The notes beneath the pieces were generated by a model. The model was given only the letters and a program-made list of their open reading frames with translations, ran no database searches and had not been told where the DNA came from. From contig NC_043740.1 in the NCBI RefSeq assembly GCF_004337985.1, positions 4,153,030 through 4,217,029 of the forward strand: 64,000 nucleotides of DNA, given 5' to 3'. This DNA comes from Pyricularia pennisetigena. Its lineage: Eukaryota; Ascomycota; Sordariomycetes; Magnaporthales; Pyriculariaceae. The translations under genes were made by a program, and so were the position numbers. Shown piece after piece: positions 10,357 through 20,805 of the stretch (its first letter is position 1; every line of letters begins with the position of its first letter).

Positions 10357-13300
10357 ATGGACAGGAAAGACGAAAAGATGGAGAAGCATCCTGAAGGAGC
10401 GGCGGGTTACGCTGCCTTACACGACGGCGACGTGCAGCTGCCAATTGCTTGGCGCCGAAGCTTCCGTCACAGGCGAGGTGGAAATGGCTTTCGCCGGTCG
10501 AGAGCGCTGCGTGGCTTGGTCCTTGGGTTTCTGGCATTTATTGTCTATGCTCAATGGAGGCAGATTCAACCCGTGGACGAACATGAATCTCCCGCAACTA
10601 CCAAGACGCCGACATTGAACATCACCCAGCTTCGCAACAACGCCGAAACATGCGCCAAGCTCCGCCAGAAGCCTACTGACCCTCCCGGTCCAGGTAGGGA
10701 GAAGAATGCACGCTACATCGAGGGCGGCAGACCGACTCTTATCAAGAATGCTACTGTCTGGATTGGAGAGCCGACTGAGGGCACACTGCCTGACGATGCC
10801 CGGCGCGGTGTGGGGTTTGAGTGGATCAGAAATGTCGATGTTTTCCTCAGGAACGGGTTGATTTCTGAGGTTGGACCGTCCGGAAGCATCAGTTCCACCC
10901 AAGACACTATCACATATGATGCCCGTGGCCGACCGCTGACGGCAGGCATCATCGACATGCATAGCCATGCGGGCATAGACCCCCTCCCAGGCCTCCGTGG
11001 AAACGACGACACCAACGAGATGTCATCCGACATTACGCCCTACGTGCGCTCCATTGACGGCATCAAGCCCCTGGACCCCCAGATCCGCGTCATCAAGTCT
11101 GGCGGCGTGACAACCTCGCTCGTCCTGCCGGGCTCGGCCAACAACATAGGCGGCGAGGCGTACGTCATCAAGCATGCAGTCGGTCATCAGGACGGCCGTC
11201 CAGAGATCAGCGCTGTGGATATGCTTGCCGACCCCGACCGCAACTGGCGCTACATGAAGATGGCATGTGGTGAGAACGCCAAGAACGTTTACGGCAATCC
11301 CGGTGAGAAGGGGCCGACGAGCAGGCTGGGCGAGTCGTGGGAGTTTAGGCATGCATTTGAGCAGGCCGCCGAGCTGGTGCGGGCACAGGATGACTGGTGT
11401 AATGCTGCGGATGCCCTTGGGGTAGAAAACATGCAGACGTATCTGCCACAGGAGCTGCGCTGGGAGGCTCTAGGTGCGGTCCTGCGGGGACAGGTTCATG
11501 TTAACACTCACTGCTACACGATCCCAGATCTGGAGGCCATGGTTGACCATACCAACGAGTTCAAGTTCCCGGTTAGGGCATTCCACCATGCCCATCAAAC
11601 TTTTCTTGTGCCAGAGGTAAGCTACATCTCATTTCTGTCTTGGGAGGGTTTTTTTTTTTTTTCCTTTTTCTTTTTCATACAGTCACCTTCGGATATCACA
11701 AGTCTGGAGATATGCTAAAATACCAGCAAGATTCTGAAAAGAGTTTACGGTGGAGTTTATCCGGCTTCCGCGCTCTTTGCCGACAACATGTGGTATAAGG
11801 ACGAGGCCAATACCGCTTCTGAGTTTGCAGGCAAGATCCTCTTCGAAGCTGGTCTCGATTCTGTCTACGTCAGCGACAACCCCGTCATAAACGCTCAACA
11901 TGTCGTCTTCGAGGCCGCCAAGGCTTATGGATATGGTCTGCCTTACCATGCCGCTCTTGCGTCCGTCACGTCGACGCCAGCGAAATATCTTGGACTGGGC
12001 AACAGGCTGGGCAAGATCAAGGCTGGCTTCGATGCTGATGTCGTAGTATGGGACAGCGATCCGCTCAGTGTGGGTGCCGCACCGGCACAGGTCTGGATCG
12101 ATGGGACGGCGCAGTTTGAGGATCCCGTAGAACTGCACAAGCCTGTCAGAGAGCTGATCAAGCCAGATTTGAACCTAGCCCATGTGCCTGGAAAAGACCA
12201 CCAGGTCGACAGTGTCGTCTTCATGGGAATAACCAATCTCATTCTCTCGGGCGTCGACGCCGAGACCCACACTGGTCAGATCAACATGGCAGTCACGGAC
12301 GGCAAGGTGGCCTGCGTCGGCTCGTGTGCTGCGCATCTTTCGTCGCCTGGCGTCAAAACCATCAAACTGCGAAACGGCCATGTCACAGATCCTTTCATTG
12401 CCGTTGGATCTTCGATTGGTCTCAACGCCATCGATGCCGAGTCTTCCACAGACAACGGAAGAAACCCAGTCGGCACCTTCACGCGTGCTGTAGATGGCCT
12501 GGCGCTGGATAACCAAAAGGTCCACGCTGCAAGTAGATACGGTGTCACACGCGCAGTTTCCGCACCCAAGCTCTCTGGCCAGTTTACGCATCATGGAGTT
12601 AGTGCTGGCTTCAGAACTGGCGCCAAGCACTCTTTAGAGAAAGGGGCTGTCTGGTCAGGTGATGTTGCAGTGCATTACACGCTCTCTGAGCACGGAAAAT
12701 CCGACAAAACGCCTTCAATCTCGAGTGCGGTGGGCTCGCTCCGGTCCGCGCTACTAGACGCCGTTGTTGCGGTGGGTGGGACAGGACACAAGGGCGCCGC
12801 CGGCATAGACAAGTTCACCGAAAAGGCTTACCTCAAAAAGGTTGTAACCGGCGAAATGCCCCTGGTGTTAACCGTACACAGCGCCGACACCATCGCTGCA
12901 ATTCTCCGGGTGAAAAATGAGGTGGAAAAGGCCGCAGCTACATCTCTCGACAAGGCCCTCGTCGATAAGGGACAGTCGAGAATCAGGCTGATCATACTTG
13001 GCGGAGCCGAGTCGCATCTTATAGCCTCGGAGCTCGCCGAAGCCAGGGTTGCAGGTGTCATCCTCGCCCCGTTGCAGAGCTACTGTACGGTCTGGGAGCA
13101 GCGTCGCTGTCTAACCGGCGCCCCGCTCACAAATGGCACGGCTCTTGACATCTTGCATGCTGCTGGAGTGCCCGTGGGAATCGGTCTGGAAGAGGACTGG
13201 TTGGTGCGGGACCTGGGGTTACTTGCAGGGATTGCGGGGCGGAACAGCGGCGGTAAGATTGGACGGAAGGAGGCTTTGGGGTTCATTGGTGCAGGAATAG

Positions 13301-13431
13301 AGAGGATGCTGGGTGTTAAGAGACAGGAGGACCAGGGTGGGTTCGTGGTATGGGAGGGGGATCCTTTGGAGGTGGGTGCACGTGTGAAGGGCGTTAGTGA
13401 TGGAGTTGGCCCGGTTACTGTCTTTGAGTAG
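10357..13431 (+). CDS. Membrane-anchored tandem amidohydrolase (imidazolonepropionase-like)
   Basis: Two exons, 10357-11616 and 11731-13431, give 986 residues. The intron (114 nt) starts GTAAGC and ends CAAG, and the join restores FLVPE-ILKRVYGG, a conserved stretch of this family. I chose the ATG at 10357 (a second ATG at 10378 is possible); the frame runs further upstream but only through T-rich, non-coding-looking sequence. Residues about 51-66 (LRGLVLGFLAFIVYAQ) after a basic stretch form a type II signal anchor, so the catalytic part probably faces the secretory lumen or outside. The metal-binding DMHSH lies at H202/H204, and the family block DADVVVWDSDPL closes the first domain. A second, divergent domain repeats the ending (GFVVWEGDPLEVGA) but has NGHVTDPFIAVGS where the HxH site should be. 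It is a metal-dependent hydrolase; the substrate is unknown. Such proteins are sometimes filed as carbohydrate esterase family 9. Confidence 0.85.
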
Positions 13432-14556
13432 CATGGGGTTCTTAATGAGGGTGGAAATGTATAGCGACCCTGAGGGTGAAGCTTGGGTGAGGATGGTGAG
13501 GAAAGACAAAAAAAAAAAAGGATAATAGGGGGTGGTTGCGGTTAGGGGTATCACGTGAGCTAGTTTGGTTGAACTCGGGGGGGGGGGGGACTTTTCAGCC
13601 GTAGAGACAGTGACAGTGACAAAGCTTATAGTCATTATGACACCGTTCCCCTTTGCAATCACCTCCGCCAAAAGACGGTTTTAAAAATGCCGAAGGAAAA
13701 ATCCAGCAGCCAGGCGCTAATATCTGGGCAGCGGAGACATTAGACATCAGCCCTGGCCGGCAGGTGGGGACCCTGCACGAGTCAGTTTCCTGACGCGGAG
13801 GAGGTTGTCTTGTGATTGGTCTCGACCACCAACCAGACTCCTCTCCTCCTGGTTGACTTTGCTCCAGGAATATTCTACCCCAGACGGTCGTCTCCAACAT
13901 TTTCCCCTCACAACCAAGGCATGAATCGTTTGTAGTCCCATTGCCTATACGCCAAGCTATGCAAATCCACAAAGGAGGCCCGGCCCCCCCATGGGGGTGA
14001 TTGCTGGTTGTTGGGCGATGTCCTGCTCAATACCGGCTGTACTTCGGTCCATTCGTGGCTTGGTAACCTATGAGCTGCAGCATGTCCTTCTGAGAGCTGA
14101 ACAAAGGATCCATATACCCCAGTTCAAGCGGAGAAGAACGGGATGCGATGGTTGTCAATTGGGTTTTGGCCCTGATGAAGGTGCCGCCGTTTTGCCGTGG
14201 AGGGATCTCAAGAAGACGACCGCGATGATGGGTGGTGCATGCCAGGCAGGGGCTTTGGGACTTTAAAAAGCTGCTGCTGCTTGCACCCGGGTTCTGTATA
14301 CATGACCTCTCTGGCTACGACATTCCTCTCTTGGCTTTCCGGTCTGTCGGGCTGGTCGACTAATAAGCTTCTGTCTGTTTTTCTTTCTTTCTTTCTTTTT
14401 TTTTGTACCTTAATTCCTACTTGACCTTGTTTTTCCTCTCCCCCTGAGGATATTGAAGTACAACTTGACGGCAAACAGCACATCGGACAGACACACAGAC
14501 ACACAGACACACAGACACAGATACAGATACAGACAGACAGAAAGGCTTGAGACAAC
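13432..14556. other. Intergenic region with a G tract and CAGACA repeats
   Basis: This is the 3' region of the amidohydrolase gene followed by the sugar porter promoter. It holds a run of G residues near 13577-13589, T tracts near 14395-14405 and an ACAGACAC-type microsatellite just before the transporter start. No gene is recognised. Confidence 0.5.
14487..14541 (+). repeat. CAGACA-type microsatellite in the 5' leader of the sugar porter
   Basis: Imperfect repeats of acagacac, then agatac and agac units, run up to 15 nt before the ATG at 14557, so they probably lie in the transcribed leader. Unit number may vary between strains. Confidence 0.8.
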
Positions 14557-16576
14557 ATGTCCTCGGCCACCGAAAAGTCGGTCGGCCACGAGCTGGCCAA
14601 GGTCCTGCCAGATGATGGCATCCCGTGGTGGAAGAAGCCGCATTTGATCAAGCTCAACGGCTGCATCTTCTTCCTCATGTTCTTTACGAGCTCTAATGGG
14701 TTTGATGGCTCCATCATGAATGGCTACCTGGCGCTGCCACAATGGCGTGCCTTTATGCACAACCGTACGTGAGGAAGAAACAAACCACCTAAACTCCCTT
14801 ACCTGACATGATACTTCCCAAAGACCAACGCTGACGTCGGATCAAATACGTAACCAAAAAAAAAAAAAAAAAACAACAGCCCAGGGCGCCTGGCTCGGGT
14901 TCATCAACGCCATCTACTCCCTCGGTGCGGTCGTCGCCTTCCCCTTGGCAGCCATGGTCTGCAACCGCTGGGGTCGCAAGATCGGGCTTTGGCTCAGCAT
15001 CCTCGCTGCCTGCGTCGGAACCGCCGTGCAGACCGCAGCCCAGGACGACAAGAGCTTCATCATCGCGCGCTTCATCATGGGCATATCGCAGGGCCTCTCG
15101 ATCGGAGCGCCTCTGCTCATTGCCGAGAACGCATTCCCGACGCACCGCGGCATCGCGTCGAGCTGCTACAACTGCGGCTGGTACGTGGGCGCCGTCATCG
15201 CCGCCTGGGCCACCTTTGGCACCCGCAACATGGAAGGCGATGCGAGCTGGCGCATCCCGTCGGGCTTGATGGCCCTTCTCCCGGTCCTCATCACGCCCGC
15301 GCTCTACTTTATCGACGAGAGTCCGCGTTGGCTTGTCAGCGTCGGGCGTGCCGAGGAGGCGCGTGCCAACCTGGCCAGGTCGCACGTCGGAGGTGACATT
15401 CACCATCCGCTCATCGCCTTTGAGATGTCTGAGATCGAGGAGACCATCAGGGCCGAGCAGGCCGCCAAGGAGACCACGTCCTGGGCCGACCTGTGGGCGA
15501 CCAAGGGCAACAGGCACCGGCTGTGGATCACCATCACGCTCGGCTTCTACGCCCAATGGGTCGGCAACGGCGTCATCAGCTACTACCTCGCCCTTGTGCT
15601 GCAGAACGTCGGCATCACCGGCGTCACGGAGCAGACCCTCATCTCTGCTTGTCTTCAGATCTGGAACCTGATCTTTGCCACCTTGGCGGCCTTGTCGGTG
15701 GACAGGGTTGGCAGGAAGTTCCTGTTTATGCTCTCGGTAAAGAAAACCCGTCTAGCCTAGGCCATATTTATCTTCTGCAACGATTTGCTGACATGCTTCT
15801 CCTGGGCAGGGATCCATTATGCTCGTGTCCTACATTACCATCACTGGATTGTCTGGGTCCTTTGCCGAAACGGGCCATGGGCCGACCGGTCTGGCAGTCG
15901 TTCCGTTCCTATTCATGTTAGTTCGGCCCCTTGGCAATCATTTCCTGCCTCACGTTTGCTCTCTTCTAAAAATCACTGAGAATAACACACTGACTGACCT
16001 GACCCCGATATGCAGCTACTTCCTCGGCTACGATGTCGCATTGACGCCACTTGTCATCTCGTACACCGTCGAGATCTGGCCATACCAGCTTCGAGCCAGG
16101 GGTCTTGCCGTTTGCTCCTCGGTAACCCTGGCCGCCATCTTCTTCAACACCTTTGTCAAGTAAGCTCATCGCAGGCGCTCTTTTTTTTTTGCTTTTTCTT
16201 TTTCTTTTTTTTTTTTTTTTAGGCTTTTTGCTGCTATTGTCTTGCATGGGAACCACGAAAAGGACAATGGCTGACTGGACACATCTCATCACCCCACAGC
16301 CCCCTCGCACTCGACGCCATCGGCTGGAAATACTACTTTGTGTTCCTCGCCATCCTTATCATGATGATTGTCGACGTGTGGTTGACCTACCCCGAGACGC
16401 GGGGCCGCACGCTCGAGAATATTGCTTGGCTGTTTGATGGCGAGGAAGCCCATGTCGGCATCGTCACTGCCGACCAGACACTCAAGAACACCGAGTCGTC
16501 CGAGGCCGAGCCCAGGGTTGCCGAGTTTGAGGACGTCAAGTCCCAACATGGCGCGGATAGCGAGAAGAAGGTTTGA
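14557..16576 (+). CDS. MFS sugar porter (lactose permease/hexose transporter type)
   Basis: Five exons (14557-14764, 14880-15736, 15810-15916, 16016-16159, 16300-16576) join in phase to 530 residues. The introns start GTACGT, GTAAAG, GTTAGT, GTAAGC and end in AG. The protein belongs to the sugar porter family of the major facilitator superfamily, with about twelve membrane segments. Signatures visible in order are FTSSNGFDGSIMNGY in TM1, NRWGRKIG in the loop 2-3, FIMGISQG, PRWLVSVGR at the central loop, DRVGRKF in loop 8-9 and YPETRGRTLENIAWLFDG at the C-terminus. The family moves hexoses or disaccharides with protons across the plasma membrane. The TM1 sequence resembles fungal lactose/cellobiose-type permeases, but the substrate cannot be fixed. 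Intron 1 ends in an 18-nt A run rather than a pyrimidine tract. Confidence 0.93.
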
Positions 16577-17145
16577 GCGAGTGAGCGTTGAAGGGCGGGC
16601 TGCTCAGAGAAAAGTTCGTGAAAGGATAGAGGCCCATAGGCAACCTTGGGCAGACTATGGCCTTGGGGCCTAGGATATCTGTCGTATGTATACCGGAGCG
16701 TAGCCTCTTCATCCTCCATGAGGGGCTCCAATCGCATCCTAGGACATCTATATATCGCAGTATTGATGTGTTCATGGCTGCGTTCTGAAAATATTGCTCA
16801 GAGGCTATGGGACGGCAAGCATGGCTCTTCCAGCACCTACAACAAGCTGACTGGATACCATCAGATCACAAACAGAAACACCTTCAGAACCTTGCAAGAA
16901 TTCGACGCTTGTCCAAGACGGGTCTAAACTCCTATGTATTGCCGTTGTTTTGTAGAAACACGCCGTTGGCAGCCATGAGTCCTGGGTGCAGTCCGTCGGA
17001 GAATAGGTAAAGCTTGTATCCTACGTAGCGCTAGATACCATCCTGGGGTTGTTGGTCGTAAATGAAAAGATGACATGGGCGACAGATTCAGGCGTACAAA
17101 ATTCTCATTCCTGGACGCAGCCTTTTAAGTCCAATCCACTTTTAA
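16577..17145. other. Convergent 3' region
   Basis: This is the downstream sequence of the sugar porter (plus) and the ribonuclease T2 gene (minus). It probably holds both 3' untranslated regions. No further gene is seen. Confidence 0.5.
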
Positions 17146-18740
17146 TCAAAGCTCAATGCCATCAAGCACCGCCTTCCTTACTGATTTGACAGATGGCTCA
17201 TAGTACCAAACCGCGCCGGGGGTGCTGGCGCAGCTGGTGACAGATCCAGTGGCGTTCAAAGGGACAGTGTTGCCATCTTGGGGTCGGCCGTAGGCATGAG
17301 CATAGTACCATGCCTCCGACAGGACAGTGCGACCATTGTCAAGGCTCCCTGAACCAGCGGCAGTCTCATTGTAGCGTGGTCCCGAACCTGAGGATTTTGT
17401 TTTTTCTGGTCAGGGATCGCAAAGCATGGAATAAGAAGAGAAAACGGCAGGGGCTTACAGGCGATATATGGAAGAGCACCGTAGCTGCTGGTCAGGGCGG
17501 TCTGGATGGACTTGAGCGAATAGGCCGTCGTGTTGGAAGGTACAATTCCGGCCGAGTTCAACCATTGCCAGGTCGGGGTTCGGCGATAGTACATAATGGC
17601 TTGGCAGGGAGGGAGAGAGTCAATGCCTTGATGTTGATGATGAAAAAAGGGATATAAACGGCTATAGTCAGCTCACGTACCAGTTTCAAAGAATTCCACC
17701 ACTTCCTGATTTTTCTGGTACTTTAGTCCATAGCAAGGGACTAGAAGCATTTGTTAGCACAATCGAAAGGAGAAAAAAAAAAAAAAAAAAGAAAAACAAT
17801 ACAAATGGCCTAAGAGATTTACTTGCCGTCAAAGGTGGAGAAACAAGTTGCCTAGCACATCACGCATTAATTATTCACCATCTAGTCAACAGTCGACCAA
17901 CTCGGCGGTCCAACCTACATGCCTGTCAAAAACTTCAGTTTAGCACAATGCCCTGTTGAGGATTAAAGGGGCCTTGGCTTACTTGGCAAATTCGTGCTCC
18001 CAGAACTCGTAGCTGGGCTGTCCCTGCGCGACCCAGTACGTGTTCATGTACTCGAGGAGATCATCCCGGCCAAAGTCCTTGACAAATTCGGCGATGCTGG
18101 AGCCATTGTAGGCGGGCACCTGCGTATTGGGAGCAGGCCAGTTGGTGACATTGGGAGAGGGGAAGCGGTCGTATTGGCGTGTTAGGTCGCAGTACTGGGC
18201 TGTGGAGGGAGGGGATTAGACGATGCCAGTTGAGAATACGCGTAAGAGGCCCTACTGTATGATCCGTTGCAGAAATCTGGCCACAGCCCATGAAGCGTCC
18301 AGGTAGACTCGGGAAGCAGCTGCCCCTGGTCCTCGAGACCGGTGTACGTGTTCCAAAACTGGGTGAAAAGTAGTAGACCACCGAAGCTGGAAAGGTTGAC
18401 GAGTTAGATTGGTTGGTCGATTGATTGGGAATCCGAGATATATATAGTTATAGTATCAGCCGGCAGTAACGGATCATCAAAAATGGCCAGTGTTGGTCAG
18501 CGCAGCGCAGCGCCTACATAAATGTCACAAAGAAGGAAAAAAAAAAGAAGGAAAAAATATCCAAACTCACGTCTCGACGCAGCAAGAGTCCGACACGCCT
18601 GGTACAGCCTTGGCAGAGCACGAAAGCACGGAATTGGAATCCTGAATGGCGCAGGTATGATTGTTGACGGATGTTTCGGGATACAGCACGGCCGATGAGA
18701 GACGGGCGGCAATCGCCAAAACCATGAAAAAAGACATCAT
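17146..18740 (-). CDS. Secreted ribonuclease T2 with a 4-nt microexon
   Basis: Eight exons on the minus strand are needed: 18740-18571, 18386-18256, 18199-17983, 17922-17919, 17851-17827, 17740-17681, 17599-17459 and 17387-17146. They give 329 residues with all phases consistent. The N-terminus is a signal peptide (MMSFFMVLAIAARLSSA). Both catalytic segments are present: CAS I STWTLHGLWPDFC with H89, and CAS II EFWEHEFAKHATC with E170, K173 and H174. The enzyme cleaves RNA through a 2',3'-cyclic phosphate intermediate; fungal members are secreted or vacuolar. His174 is encoded by exon 4, only four bases long (gcat), flanked by a CAG acceptor and a GTAGGT donor. The next intron uses a GCAAGT donor. 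Skipping the microexon shifts the frame and destroys CAS II. Many Asn-Xaa-Thr/Ser sites fit secretion. The start is the first of two adjacent ATGs. Confidence 0.92.
17919..17922 (-). other. Four-nucleotide microexon of the RNase T2 gene
   Basis: On the minus strand this reads ...gacag|gcat|gtagg.... It supplies the last base of Lys173 and the whole codon of catalytic His174. The flanking introns are 60 nt (17923-17982) and 67 nt (17852-17918). No alternative junction in the region restores KHATC in frame. Confidence 0.82.
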
Positions 18741-19965
18741 TCTTGCAGCGGGGTACCGAAACACCGTGTGTCGTGTGGGAGCCTAGCCGACGACTTGGCA
18801 GCTACGTGAAGGAAAAGTCGGACAGGGAAAAAAAAAAGGCATAACTTGACTATGGCCAGCTATTGGCAGCCAAAGGGGCTAGCGAGTGCTTTTAGGCCGC
18901 TGAGAAATTGGGGCCCCCGTAACGAGGAAAAGTCTGCAAAGCTAGTATCCCGGTCGAACGAATCAAATACCTTTTCGCCCCAAGGCGGTGTTGTTGGTGG
19001 AGCATTAGAGACCTTCCAAATTTGGCAATGCATCCGGAGTTGAACGTGGTTGCACAATCTATCGATAAAATGCATCTTGACGGGCTGTGGAGCCTAGCGA
19101 GGCGCCGCGTCTTGATATAATCCACGCCTGTAACAATGTCTCGATTTTGCCACAGAATTAATCATTATAACAACGTCGTAGCCCACTTGCATAGTACGTA
19201 ATCAAAGCCTGCAAACATCTCAATGGAGGTTATGCGATAGAATGTCACCCCTTCTGCTCATCGATGTTACGAATACTGGGGAAACAGAGGCTTGAGTGGA
19301 ATGTCTCCACGTCAATAGTTCACCAAAACACATGTGTAAGGTCTAGGTGTAGGATCTGTTACATGGCGTTGCAATTACTTGTGCTGCCAATTTTGGGATG
19401 TTGGCAGGGAAGATCCTGCTGAGCCTTAAAGAAATGAAACCCTACAATTCTATTGGGCGTAAGCCGCCAGAGCTTTGTATTTGTGAGCTTTGTGGTTCAG
19501 GTCTGGTTGCTTTGACCAAGAACTGGCGTTATACACCGCAGGCCGACTACTATATCAAAGCCATTATGACTCAGTCCAAGTTAATTCGAGCTTGAGTAGA
19601 GTGCCATTATCGAGATACCAAACTCCAGAATCCAATAATTTTGGAGTTTCACAAGTTGCAGCTCACATCTTTATAGCTGAGAGGGTGGAATCGAATCGTT
19701 ATTTGTTCATACTTCCTCGAAACCACGAGCGTGGATGCATGTAAGAATAGGCAACTCACCCGACCAGGCCGGAGCCTGGCGGAAGAGAACCAAAGACTAT
19801 GAGTAAAAGAGCAAAACAAACGCCGCACGCCCAACACCGTGATATTCATGTACAATCCAGCCGGTCAAGAATTCCCATCTTCTTGCATTGAAGCAATCCA
19901 CCTCCAAGTTGTGGCTGATACCAATCTTGAGGATAAAACATCCCGAGCATTGTGGTCAAGGTAGG
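18741..19965. other. Intergenic region without recognised gene
   Basis: This lies between the RNase T2 promoter and the 3' end of a small secreted-protein gene. Short frames on both strands show no domain, signal peptide or splice structure. I see nothing to annotate. Confidence 0.5.
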
Positions 19966-20805
19966 TTAGCGTCTAACACGCGTCTGAACCTCTGTCTGCT
20001 GGTTCTTTAGAACCTTTGTGGTCTTTTTGGTCTGGGAAGGAGGACTCTTGAGGACCTGAGCATAAGTCCTCTGCGTAGTCGCAGGTGGACTAGCAGGGAC
20101 CCCTTGACCGGGCTTTGAATTGAGGTAGCAGACGGTGTTTCTCCGCCCCAGCTTGCCCAGATCCCTCTTTCGGTTGCAGTTGTTTCCAGAACTAGAAGAA
20201 GAACCTCCCTGGGCAGTAGGAGGCGGGCGTGTGACTGTTGATTGTACTCGGTTATTCGCACCCGATTTCGCAAGTCGCAAGGCTTGGGCTGATTGATCAT
20301 ATAACACTTTTGCAGTTTGTTGCTCCTGATAGGGACCTGTGAACAAGCTGTTTACGGGGTTTTTCTTTGCGTTGTTAGCCCTTGTCGCGCTTGCAGCATC
20401 TTGAGCGGCAGCCATCTGGTCCTGGCCAGCTTTCACTAGCGAAGATCCACCGTGTTGTTCTGCTAATTTATCGATTTTGTCGGAGTTGTATTTGCTCTCG
20501 GTGTTCAATACCTCGGCCTTTGTAATTTGCAGCAAATCCAATTGTTAGCATAGATTATTGAGGATACTAAAGGAGAAGGAGCTGGATAAACTCTTGATAC
20601 TTACATTCTTTCGGTACTGTCCTTGAACTGCTTTACCAGCCGCAACGGTAGCACCAACTGTAGCACCAACTGTAGCTGCCGCAATGGTGCCCTCTGGTGT
20701 CCCTCCAGTACCTTCATTGATACCATCTGCCAATTTTTGGGGCGCATCAGCGGCAAAAGCTCCATGGAGCGCCGCAGCGAGGATAAGCGAGACAGAGAAG
20801 CGCAT
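19966..20805 (-). CDS. Small basic secreted protein, effector candidate
   Basis: Two exons, 20805-20605 and 20517-19966, give 250 residues. The intron (87 nt) has a GTAAGT donor, a perfect TGCTAAC branch site and an AAAG acceptor. Residues 1-18 are a clear signal peptide (MRFSVSLILAAALHGAFA). The mature protein starts with a small-residue segment (GATVGATVAAGKA), continues as an Ala/Gln/Lys-rich, probably helical stretch, and ends in a basic Pro/Ser/Thr-rich tail with a possible Kex2-type site (NRKRDLG). There are only two cysteines in the mature region. No known domain is recognised. Secretion is well supported; any role in plant or microbial interaction is inference. It shares this arm of the window with other secreted proteins but no shared promoter is evident. 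Confidence 0.75.

Noticed and set aside
14789..15556. Minus-strand open frame over the first sugar transporter
   Set aside because: The translation is Arg/Asp/Gly-rich with no family match and overlaps an exon of a well-supported gene.
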